A model generated the notes under the pieces. That model saw only the letters and a program-made list of their open reading frames with translations. It had not been told where the DNA came from and did not search any database. DNA of 64,000 bases from contig CAJUKT010000102.1 of assembly GCA_910587255.1 (NCBI GenBank), positions 1-64,000 on the forward strand, given 5' to 3'. Every line of letters starts with the position of its first letter. Position 1 is the first letter of the stretch. Both the position numbers and the translations under genes were made by a program. Below, in pieces: positions 1 to 7,750 of the stretch. This stretch comes from an uncultured Oscillospiraceae bacterium. GTDB taxonomy: Bacteria > Bacillota > Clostridia > Oscillospirales > Oscillospiraceae.

Positions 1-90
1 TGGTACAGCTTCTTAGAAGCTGTACCAATAGCCTCAGCACCCAGCTTTACCGCCAATCTGAATACTTCGGCTATTCGTACAGCTTCTTAG
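1..90. repeat. MITE-like element: end of one copy plus an internally deleted second copy
   Basis: Positions 1-27 form a perfect inverted repeat (13-bp arms TGGTACAGCTTCT / AGAAGCTGTACCA around one T). It reads as the right end of one element copy (1-14) abutting the left end of a second copy (about 12-90) that ends in GTACAGCTTCTTA. The second copy matches the ends of the fuller element at 56227-56392 but lacks its central hairpin of roughly 90 bp. No protein is encoded. The head-to-tail arrangement implies further copies left of the window edge. Confidence 0.75.
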
Positions 91-157
91 ACGCCCGGCC
101 CAAAGGGAGCTCCGCCGCGTGAGCGCCGGTTCCCGGCGGGCGATGAACTGCGGGAAT

Positions 158-205
158 TATAAAATCCCTGGCAGGGGCCGCGTCAGCGCTCCCCGCCAGG
201 GATGT
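158..205 (-). terminator. Rho-independent terminator of the kinase operon
   Basis: An inverted repeat (164-177 with 190-203, core ATCCCTGGC / GCCAGGGAT) lies downstream of the kinase-DegV stop codon. On the minus strand it is followed by TTTTATAA, the expected U-tract. Confidence 0.75.
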
Positions 206-265
206 TCTTTTGTACGTTCCGCGCGCCAGGCCCCGCCAGGCGTAGCGCCACGGGGCTGCGTCAGC

Positions 266-2965
266 CTATGCGGCCCCGCCCTGCCCTGGCGCCGGGGCCG
301 TCGGGACGGCCCCCTCATCCTTTCTCATAAACAGCAGCCCAAATGAGCCCGGGCCGCAGTTGCTCGCGATGGCGGACGACGCTTTTTGTACATAAACCCG
401 TTCAAACGGGCAGTGCTGCTGCACCAAATTCTGAATGTATTTGAGCTTTTTCTCATCTAGGCCGGAATATGTGATAAACAAGATGCGGCGGTCGATGCTT
501 CTGGTCTCCTGGAGCACTTTTCTGACGTATTTCTTCGCCACATGCGTAAAGCTGCCCATCTCCATGCTGCCCACTACCATCCTGCTCTTTCGCAGGACAA
601 GAACCGGGTGGAGCAGCAGCGCATCGCACAAAATCTGTATCCGTTTCGATATCCGTCCGGCCTGGCACATCATATGGGTGCTGTTGATGATAAAGGCGGA
701 GGAGATAAAGCGCTCCATCCGCTTGACCGACGCCACGATCTCCGCCTTCGGCACATGGTTTTCCGCCATATGGGCGGCCCACAGCACCGCCAGGCCCATG
801 CTGCTGGACAGGTGCCCGGAGTTTATCACCGTAACGTTATCAAAGGATTTCGCGGCCTCAAGGGCGTTTTGATATCCCACGCTGACGTGCTTTGCCATGG
901 CAATATGGATTACGTTTTGGGCCTCTGTCAGCTTTTCGGCGAAAAACCGCTCATAGTCCTCCACCTCCGGCGACTGGGAGTACCCCTTCCGTCCCTGGGC
1001 AATATGGGCCAGCAGCTCGTCCGGCTTCAGCTCCTGGCCGTCCAGGAAGCGCCCCTCATCCGTGCAGACATAGTAGGGGCACACGGAAATGCCAAGCTCC
1101 TTGATGAGGGATTCCGGCAGGTCGCATACGCTGTCCGTTGTCACCAGGACGGAACGCCTTTTTGCCTGCTCGAAAATCAGGATGTCCTTCCCCAGCTCCG
1201 ATTGCCCCGCATCCTCATACAGCCGCACCAGCTCCTTGGGCAGAATGCTGAGAACCGCCGCCTCCAGCAGCGCGCCGCCCACCGGCTTGGCCAGGTAGCC
1301 GCTGAACCCTTCCTTTCGGTAGAGAAGCTGGTTGTCGCTGCCTGCGTTGGCAGTCAGGGCAATCACGGGCACATCCTGGCACAGTCCCCCCGGCTGCACC
1401 CGCAGGGCGTGGAGGCACTCGATCCCGTCCATTTCCGGCATCATGTGGTCCATCAAAATACAGTCGTAATGGTGGTTTTGGGTCAGCTTCAGGCATTCCG
1501 CCCCGCTGGATGCGGTGTCAATCTGAATTTTTGTCTCCGCAAGCAGCTTGGTCACCACCATCAGGTTCATGTCGTTGTCGTCCACCACCAGGATGTGGGC
1601 CTCTGGCGCCTCAAAGCTCTGCCGGTACGGCCCGCTGTCATGGAGCTTTGCCCAGGAGGCCAGCGTAAACGTCCCCAAATCCTTATCGTCCACAATGTCC
1701 TGCTCCAGCGTGACGATAAACTTTGACCCCTTGGTATAGACGCTGTTCACGCTGATCTCGCCGCCCATCAATTCCACCAGCTGCTGCACAATGCTCAGCC
1801 CCAGCCCGGTCCCCTCGATATGGCGGTTCTTTTCCTCGTCCACCCGCCGGAACGCGTTGAAAATATACGGGAGGTTCTCTTTTTTCACCCCCTGCCCAGT
1901 ATCCTCCACGGAATACCAGACGCGCACCCGGTTCACCCCCTGGCGCTCACAGCGCACGGAGAGGGTGACAGAGCCCTCGCTGGTGTATTTCACCGCGTTA
2001 TTCAGAAGGTTGATCAAAACCTGCTTGATGCGCACCTCGTCCCCGCAGAGCATACTCGGAATGGACGGATCCACGTAAAGCTTGAATTCCAGCCCCTTTT
2101 CCTTGGCCTTGATCCAGATCATGTTGACGATCTCTGAAAAGAGCGTCCCCGTCTCATAGGAGGCGTTGACAATCTCCATCTTGCCGGACTTGATCTTGGA
2201 GATATCCAAGATATCGTTGATCAGCGTGAGCAGCAGCTTGCTGGCGCCCTGGATATTCCTGGCGTTCTCCGCCACCTCGTCCGGGATATCACCCCGCAGC
2301 GTGATCTCGTTTAATCCGATGATCGTGTTGATGGGGGTGCGGATCTCATGGCTCATACTGGAGAAGAAATTGTTCTCCGCCTGGTTGAGCTCCTCGATCT
2401 CCTTTTTCTGCTGCTGGGTGAGGGCGTTTTCCTCCTCATACATCCGATTCAGGAACATGAGCAGCACACTGGTGAGCAGGCCTACCATAATCATGGAAAA
2501 CGCGGAGTCAAAGAAGGAGCGCTGCTGGGAATTCACGGCGGCGATTTCCGGGAAGTAGTAGGCGATGCCGTAGCACAGCATCGTCTCCGCCATGCACAGC
2601 CCGAAAAACACGGCCATGCGTTTCCCCCGCAGGGTGATGCAGACATAGATGAAGCAGAGCACAAACCACTCCGGCACCCCGCTGTAGAACCCGCCCGCGG
2701 AAAAGAATGTGAAGGGGAAGAGCACCAGCAGCAATACCACGATGGCCGTGGCCCCCGTCTGGATGCGCTCCTTTCGGATGCTGAGCTTCACGATCACCGC
2801 TATGGCCGCCAGGCTTATCACGAGGATCACGAGATTCAAAATACTCCTGCCCATAGGCAGGGTGAATACCAGCGCAACCATGCAGATCACGGTCACAATG
2901 CGGAATATGCGCTCACGCATACTGATCCTGTGATTAGAGAGGATCTCAAACCATTTTTTAATCAC
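266..2965 (-). CDS. Hybrid sensor histidine kinase with C-terminal DegV (fatty-acid-binding-like) domain
   Basis: A membrane kinase of about 899 residues. The first ~175 residues hold six or so hydrophobic segments. A HisKA domain follows (phospho-His near 206 in SSMSHEIRTP), then an HATPase (N-box NLLNNAVKYT, G boxes VEDTGQG and GTGLGLS) and a receiver (VVDDND, phospho-Asp near 506 in CILMDHMMP). The last ~290 residues form a full-length DegV domain: VTTDSVCDLPESL near its start, GRISK in the middle, CGPGSFGL near the end. DegV/FakB proteins bind fatty acids, so the fusion may couple a cytosolic lipid to phosphotransfer (inference). GTG at 2965 is preferred because AGGAG directly abuts the upstream GTG at 2977. 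It is the last gene of a three-gene signalling operon. Confidence 0.9.
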   Translation of the reverse strand: MIKKWFEILSNHRISMRERIFRIVTVICMVALVFTLPMGRSILNLVILVISLAAIAVIVKLSIRKERIQTGATAIVVLLLVLFPFTFFSAGGFYSGVPEWFVLCFIYVCITLRGKRMAVFFGLCMAETMLCYGIAYYFPEIAAVNSQQRSFFDSAFSMIMVGLLTSVLLMFLNRMYEEENALTQQQKKEIEELNQAENNFFSSMSHEIRTPINTIIGLNEITLRGDIPDEVAENARNIQGASKLLLTLINDILDISKIKSGKMEIVNASYETGTLFSEIVNMIWIKAKEKGLEFKLYVDPSIPSMLCGDEVRIKQVLINLLNNAVKYTSEGSVTLSVRCERQGVNRVRVWYSVEDTGQGVKKENLPYIFNAFRRVDEEKNRHIEGTGLGLSIVQQLVELMGGEISVNSVYTKGSKFIVTLEQDIVDDKDLGTFTLASWAKLHDSGPYRQSFEAPEAHILVVDDNDMNLMVVTKLLAETKIQIDTASSGAECLKLTQNHHYDCILMDHMMPEMDGIECLHALRVQPGGLCQDVPVIALTANAGSDNQLLYRKEGFSGYLAKPVGGALLEAAVLSILPKELVRLYEDAGQSELGKDILIFEQAKRRSVLVTTDSVCDLPESLIKELGISVCPYYVCTDEGRFLDGQELKPDELLAHIAQGRKGYSQSPEVEDYERFFAEKLTEAQNVIHIAMAKHVSVGYQNALEAAKSFDNVTVINSGHLSSSMGLAVLWAAHMAENHVPKAEIVASVKRMERFISSAFIINSTHMMCQAGRISKRIQILCDALLLHPVLVLRKSRMVVGSMEMGSFTHVAKKYVRKVLQETRSIDRRILFITYSGLDEKKLKYIQNLVQQHCPFERVYVQKASSAIASNCGPGSFGLLFMRKDEGAVPTAPAPGQGGAA

Positions 2966-3016
2966 GCAGTCTCCCACTCCTTTTGATACGGCGTTTCAGG
3001 AAAAGGCCGGGACGCC

Positions 3017-5545
3017 CTATATCCCGGCGAGCTGCCCGCACAGCTCATCATACGCGCGCATCAGCGCGGCGTGGTGTTCCCGGATAAAGTCTGCGTCCCC
3101 TCTCTTTCCCGCCAGCTCCAGCTCCTTGGCCTGCGAGGAAAGCGCCTGCGCGCCGATGGTCAGCGACGTACTCTTCAGCGCGTGAACCTTTACTGCGTAA
3201 TCCGCCCAATTGGCCGCCTCATACAGCGATATGATCTCCGCCTTTTTGTCCCCGCTCTGATCCCGGAACATGCGCAGCATATCCTTGAAGAAGTCCTCGT
3301 CTCCACAGCAGTAATTCAGCCCCATCTCCACATCGACGCCGGCCTGGGCCAGCCGGTCATAGGGGGCGGCCGGCCCGTCCGCCGGGGCCTGCGTCTCTCC
3401 CGCCGGTTCGCTCCCCGCTTCAGGCGCCTGGACCGAAACGGCCTGCGCCTGCTCTTCCATGGACGGGTTCTCCTCCCCCGGGCCTTCGCTGTACTGGATA
3501 AAACGCTTGGGCAGCACCCTGCGCAGCACGCGCTCTAAGACGGTGCGCTCAATGGGCTTGGGCACAAACTCCGTAAAGCCCTCGCCGCGGAACATCTCCC
3601 GGGCCCCGCTGACGGTATTGGCGGTCAGCGCGATCACCGGCAGGTCCTGATAGAGGCCGTTCTGGAGCTCGCGGATCTTTTTCAGGGTCTGTACGCCGTC
3701 AAATCCCGGCATCATGTGGTCTAAGAAGATGATATCATAGGAAACGCTGTCGCACTGCGCCACCGCCTCCCGTCCGCTCAGGCAGGTATCCACCTCAATC
3801 CCATAGCTCCCGAGAACGCCCTTGGCCACCACCAGGTTCATCTCTTCGTCATCCACCGCCAGCGCCCGCACACCCGGGCAGGTGAACGGCTTCCGGCCTG
3901 CGGCCTGGGCCTCGGCAAAGCCGCGCGCCCCCAGCTCCCCATTCAGCAGGTTTGCCACGGAAAGCGCGGAAAAGGGCTTGTGGATCAGAAGCAGGCGGCT
4001 TTCGCTGTCCAGGGAAAACTCCTTCTCCGCAATCACGATAACCCACAGCGTACCCGCCAGCTCTTCGTAATACGGCCGGTTCTCCTCATACTCCGACTGG
4101 GCGATGAACACGTGGGTCAGCTTGTGGCTGCGCTGCAATTTGAGCAGCCCCTCAAAATTATGCGTCTGATGCCCGTTAACGCCCAGGCCATTCACCAGAT
4201 TCAGGATCAGCCCGTCATAATATCCCCGCACCTCATCGCAGCTGTACCGCTCCGGCCTGAAATAGCAGGCAATACACAGCTGCTCCGGGTGGTTGAGCAC
4301 AATGCAGGGCCCCTTGTCCACCACGCCCTGGGGGATCACGATATGGGCGTGCAGGCCCTGCTGCCCCTTGCTTTCAAAATGGATAAATCCGCCCATGGCG
4401 TTGAGAAGCCCCCGGGCGATGGGAAGCCCCAGGCCAAGGCCGCCCACGAAGCGGCTGCTTCCAGAATCCGCCTGGTAGAAGTCGTCGTACATCTGAAGCA
4501 TCTGGGAATTGGTCATACCAATTCCTGTGTCGCGGATATCTATAATCAGGTTGACGCCGTAGCTCTCCATCCGGTATCCGATGCGGACGTTCACGCCGCC
4601 CTCTTCCGTGAACTTGATGGAGTTCTCCACCAGAATTTTGAGCACATGAGAAATTTTCTCCGCATCTCCAATGAGAACCGCCGGAACCTTCGGGTCGATA
4701 TCGAACACGATCTCCAAGTGCTGCCGGTTGCTTTGCAGCGCGGTCATGGTGATCACATCGTTCAGCACCGAGGTGATCATGTACTCTTCCTTTGCCGGCG
4801 TCAGCGTGCCCTCCACGATCTCCGTATAGTCGAGCATATTGTTGATCTGGTTGGACAGGCGCTTTCCCGCCAGCTTTATAGAGGTCATATCCGAGCGAAT
4901 ATCCGGGGACAGGCTTTTGCCAAGCGCCACCTCGCTAATCCCGATTACCATATTGATCGGCGTGCGCAGCTCGTGGGACACGTTGGAGAGGAAGACGGCG
5001 TTTTGCTTTCCCGCCGTCTCCAGCTCGTTAAATACGCGGTCATACCACTCCCGCTGGGCGCTGCGCCGCTTGATCCAGTATTCCGCAAGCACAGCCCCGC
5101 CAAAGGTCACAACAGCACCAAGTCCCAGGCGAAAGGCATCCTGGAACTCGATATCATAAGAAATCGTATGAAGTATCAGGGCATGGTACGCAAGCTCCAG
5201 CACATACAGGGCCTCCACCGCATACACCATCCACTTTTTGTTGAGCATGAACAGCGCGAGGATGGTAATGCAGGCCATGGCGGGTATGTCGTAAAGGCTG
5301 GCCTCATGTACGCCAAAGAAAAAGAATTGCAGGAGAATCAACCCCGCGCAGAGATTTTCATAAAACGCGTCCGAACCAATCTTGGCAATATGCAACAGCC
5401 ATATGCTCAAGCAGCCGGATACCATCAGCGGGATCGTCCAGAATTCCCACGCCATAACAACCGTGACCAGACCCAGCATTGTGCTGAATACTGTCGTGAT
5501 AACAGCCAGCAGCAGGTGCTTGCTTGTCTGTTCCTCGGCTCTCAT
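3017..5545 (-). CDS. Hybrid sensor histidine kinase with receiver and C-terminal Hpt domain
   Basis: 842 residues. N-terminal membrane segments (about 10-155) precede HisKA (His191 in NVSHELRTP) and HATPase (VENSIKFTEE, DIRDTGIGM, GGLGLGLPIA). Residues ~412-535 look like a degenerate receiver with no phospho-acceptor signature. A canonical receiver follows (AVDDEEMN, Asp609 in IIFLDHMMP), and an Hpt domain ends the protein (His788 in VHALKSTS). It therefore carries a complete His-Asp-His relay. Its ATG overlaps the stop of the upstream receiver gene (ATGA), indicating translational coupling, and it lies just upstream of the kinase-DegV gene. The Hpt could feed the stand-alone receiver or another regulator (inference). 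No HTH output protein is encoded nearby. Confidence 0.92.
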   Translation of the reverse strand: MRAEEQTSKHLLLAVITTVFSTMLGLVTVVMAWEFWTIPLMVSGCLSIWLLHIAKIGSDAFYENLCAGLILLQFFFFGVHEASLYDIPAMACITILALFMLNKKWMVYAVEALYVLELAYHALILHTISYDIEFQDAFRLGLGAVVTFGGAVLAEYWIKRRSAQREWYDRVFNELETAGKQNAVFLSNVSHELRTPINMVIGISEVALGKSLSPDIRSDMTSIKLAGKRLSNQINNMLDYTEIVEGTLTPAKEEYMITSVLNDVITMTALQSNRQHLEIVFDIDPKVPAVLIGDAEKISHVLKILVENSIKFTEEGGVNVRIGYRMESYGVNLIIDIRDTGIGMTNSQMLQMYDDFYQADSGSSRFVGGLGLGLPIARGLLNAMGGFIHFESKGQQGLHAHIVIPQGVVDKGPCIVLNHPEQLCIACYFRPERYSCDEVRGYYDGLILNLVNGLGVNGHQTHNFEGLLKLQRSHKLTHVFIAQSEYEENRPYYEELAGTLWVIVIAEKEFSLDSESRLLLIHKPFSALSVANLLNGELGARGFAEAQAAGRKPFTCPGVRALAVDDEEMNLVVAKGVLGSYGIEVDTCLSGREAVAQCDSVSYDIIFLDHMMPGFDGVQTLKKIRELQNGLYQDLPVIALTANTVSGAREMFRGEGFTEFVPKPIERTVLERVLRRVLPKRFIQYSEGPGEENPSMEEQAQAVSVQAPEAGSEPAGETQAPADGPAAPYDRLAQAGVDVEMGLNYCCGDEDFFKDMLRMFRDQSGDKKAEIISLYEAANWADYAVKVHALKSTSLTIGAQALSSQAKELELAGKRGDADFIREHHAALMRAYDELCGQLAGI

Positions 5546-5904
5546 CGCTTTTCAAGCTCCTGCGTAACCCGCATTAGCAGCTCCTGGGGCGGGAACGGCT
5601 TTTTCAGGTAGTTCACCGCGCCCAGACGTATCGCGCTTACAACGTCGTCTTCCTGGCCCGACGCCGTTAAGAAGATCACGGGGATATCGGCGGCAAACTC
5701 CTTCATACGCTCAAAGGTTTCAAACCCGTTCATCTTGGGCATCTCAATATCCAAAAGGACCAGATCCATCTCCTCCCGCTTCAGGGTATCCAGCGCCTCA
5801 ATCCCCGAGCTGGCAAAAAACACATCATAATCAAATCCCAATATCCGCTTGGTCCTCATCAAATTCATGTCATCGTCGTCAACCACTAAAATGCGTTTCT
5901 GCAT
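5542..5904 (-). CDS. Stand-alone CheY-like response regulator receiver
   Basis: About 120 residues, a single receiver domain with no output domain. VVDDDDMN supplies the acidic pocket, LLDIEMPKMNG the phospho-Asp, FLTAS the conserved Thr and KKPF the conserved Lys. It is the first gene of the kinase operon and overlaps the next start by 4 nt. ATG at 5904 is chosen: a GGGGGGG ribosome site lies nine bases upstream. A GTG one codon earlier is also possible. A likely role is single-domain relay partner of the Hpt-containing kinase. Confidence 0.88.
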   Translation of the reverse strand: MQKRILVVDDDDMNLMRTKRILGFDYDVFFASSGIEALDTLKREEMDLVLLDIEMPKMNGFETFERMKEFAADIPVIFLTASGQEDDVVSAIRLGAVNYLKKPFPPQELLMRVTQELEKR

Positions 5905-5955
5905 CACAGTTTTCCCCCCCTGTTTTTAATCGGGCCTTCCCAACCCATCGGGTCT

Positions 5956-5984
5956 ATTTTAAATGATGCGCAGGAGAAAATCAA
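5956..5984 (-). promoter_or_regulatory. Sigma-A-type promoter of the receiver/kinase operon
   Basis: On the minus strand TTGATT is followed by 17 bp and TAAAAT, with the start of the receiver gene about 50 bp downstream. This is a sequence match only. Confidence 0.5.
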
Positions 5985-6056
5985 GCGGAATTGAAAAACC
6001 ATTTTGCTTCGGCCTCCTTCTTACAGTTTCTGGGCCTGCGGCCTGGCAGCGGGGAG

Positions 6057-6085
6057 GCATATTCCACGGCTTATCCCCATACATA
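6057..6085 (+). promoter_or_regulatory. Sigma-E (mother-cell) promoter of spoIVA
   Basis: GCATATT (6057-6063), a 14-bp spacer, then CATACATA (6078-6085). This matches the known sigma-E pattern (KMATATT, 14-15 bp, CATACAHT) at all but one position. The predicted start near 6092 leaves a short leader containing the GAGGAGGG ribosome site. Confidence 0.85.
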
Positions 6086-6117
6086 TGGGATTGAGTATGC
6101 GTGAGGAGGGTTCTGCT

Positions 6118-7593
6118 TTGGAAAACAAACTGTATGAGGATATCGCCCAGCGTACCCAGGGCGACATCTATATCGGCGTGGTGGGCCCCGTGCGCACCGG
6201 GAAATCCACCTTCATCAAACGGTTTATGGAGACACTGGTGCTGCCCAAGATCGAGAACAGCTTCATTCGGGACCGGGCCCGGGACGAGCTGCCCCAGAGC
6301 GGGTCGGGCCGGGTGGTGATGACCGCCGAGCCCAAATTTGTCCCTGAGGACGCGGTGGAGATGGCTATGGACGATGGCGGGGTATTCTCCGTGCGGCTCA
6401 TTGACTGCGTGGGCTACATGGTGCCCAGCGCCCTGGGGCAGATGGACGGGGAGCAGCCCAGAATGGTCACCACCCCCTGGTTCGACCACGAGATTCCCAT
6501 GACCCAGGCGGCGGAGTACGGCACGCAGAAGGTCATCACCGACCACTCCACCATCGGCATCGTGGTCACCACCGACGGCTCGGTCACCGACATCCCCCGG
6601 GAGGACTACCTGGAGGCGGAGGAGCGGGTCATCAGCGAGCTCAAGGGGCTGGGGAAGCCTTTCATGGTGCTGCTCAACTCCGCCCAGCCCTACGGCGAAC
6701 GGGCGCAAACCCTTCAGGCGGATATCGCCGAGCGCTATGACGTGACCTGTCTGGCCGCCAACTGCCTTACCCTGGACGAGGGGGCGGTGAGCGAGATCAT
6801 CCGGGCGGTGCTCCATGAATTCCCGCTGAAGCAGATGGACCTGTTCCTGCCCCCCTGGGTGGACGTGCTGCCCTTCGACCACCCCATCAAGAGCGGCCTG
6901 TACGCCATGATTCGGGAGGAGACGGCGGGCCTGATGCGCCTGCGGGACGCAGAGGGCGCGGTGCTGGCCATGGGGGACCGGGAGGAGGTGAGCTCGGCCG
7001 CCCTCAATCGGATGGACATGGGCAGCGGAGTGGTCACCGCCACCTTGGAACTGCCCCGGGGACTGTTTTACTCCACCGTCTCCGAGCGGTGCGGGCTGGA
7101 GATCCGGGACGACGGCGACCTCATCGACCAGCTCACCCAGATGGCCGCCATGAAGCGCAGCTATGAGAAGGTGGAGGGCGCCCTCCGGCAGGTGGAGGCC
7201 ACCGGCTACGGCATCGTCATGCCCGACCCGGAGGAGATGACCCTTGAGGAGCCGGAGATTGTCAAGCAGGGCGGCAGGTATGGCGTGCGGCTCAAGGCGT
7301 CCGCGCCGTCCATCCACATGATGCGCGCGGATATCCGGGCGGAGGTGTCCCCCATCATGGGCACCGAAAAGCAGTCGGAGGAGATGGTAGACTACCTGCT
7401 GCGGCAGTTTGAGGGGGACACGGGTAAGATCTGGGATTCCAATATCTTTGGCCGCTCCTTCCATGAGCTGGTGGGGGAGGACTTGAACGGCAAGCTGAAG
7501 CGGATGCCGGAGGAGGCCAGGGAAAAGCTGCGGGAGACCCTTCAGCGGATCATCAACGAGGGGTCCGGCGGGCTGATCTGCATCATTTTATAG
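6118..7593 (+). CDS. spoIVA: SpoIVA, spore coat morphogenetic ATPase
   Basis: 491 residues, almost the same length as the Bacillus protein (492). SpoIVA polymerises on the forespore surface by ATP hydrolysis and anchors the coat. The N-terminus (DIAQRTQGDIYIGVVGPVRT) is the family signature, with the Walker A motif at residues 23-31 (GPVRTGKST); RARDELPQS and AEPKFVPE follow. The start is a TTG at 6118, 9-10 bases after GAGGAGGG (about 6103-6109). Earlier in-frame codons lack a ribosome site and would add residues the family does not have. It is monocistronic between a sigma-E promoter and a strong terminator, and divergent from the receiver/kinase operon. Confidence 0.97.
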   Translation: MENKLYEDIAQRTQGDIYIGVVGPVRTGKSTFIKRFMETLVLPKIENSFIRDRARDELPQSGSGRVVMTAEPKFVPEDAVEMAMDDGGVFSVRLIDCVGYMVPSALGQMDGEQPRMVTTPWFDHEIPMTQAAEYGTQKVITDHSTIGIVVTTDGSVTDIPREDYLEAEERVISELKGLGKPFMVLLNSAQPYGERAQTLQADIAERYDVTCLAANCLTLDEGAVSEIIRAVLHEFPLKQMDLFLPPWVDVLPFDHPIKSGLYAMIREETAGLMRLRDAEGAVLAMGDREEVSSAALNRMDMGSGVVTATLELPRGLFYSTVSERCGLEIRDDGDLIDQLTQMAAMKRSYEKVEGALRQVEATGYGIVMPDPEEMTLEEPEIVKQGGRYGVRLKASAPSIHMMRADIRAEVSPIMGTEKQSEEMVDYLLRQFEGDTGKIWDSNIFGRSFHELVGEDLNGKLKRMPEEAREKLRETLQRIINEGSGGLICIIL

Positions 7594-7600
7594 GTTTCAA

Positions 7601-7645
7601 GGCGCCCCTCCCGAACGCAAAATCGGGAGGGGCGCCCTGTCTTTA
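7601..7645 (+). terminator. Terminator of spoIVA
   Basis: A perfect 14-bp stem (GGCGCCCCTCCCGA at 7601-7614 with its complement at 7623-7636) and an 8-nt loop begin eight bases after the stop codon. The following tract is only moderately T-rich (CTGTCTTTA). Confidence 0.8.
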
Positions 7646-7750
7646 CAGATTTTCGCGGCAAACGAACAGCGCCCTTCTATACACCATAAGGATCGCGGCC
7701 CGCCCTAAAAAACCATTTCCGCGCTATATCATGGCGAACGCCTGGGAAGC

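Noticed and set aside
119..346. Short plus-strand frame near the left edge
   Set aside because: It runs through a terminator hairpin and into the end of the kinase-DegV gene, lacks a ribosome site and has no protein character.
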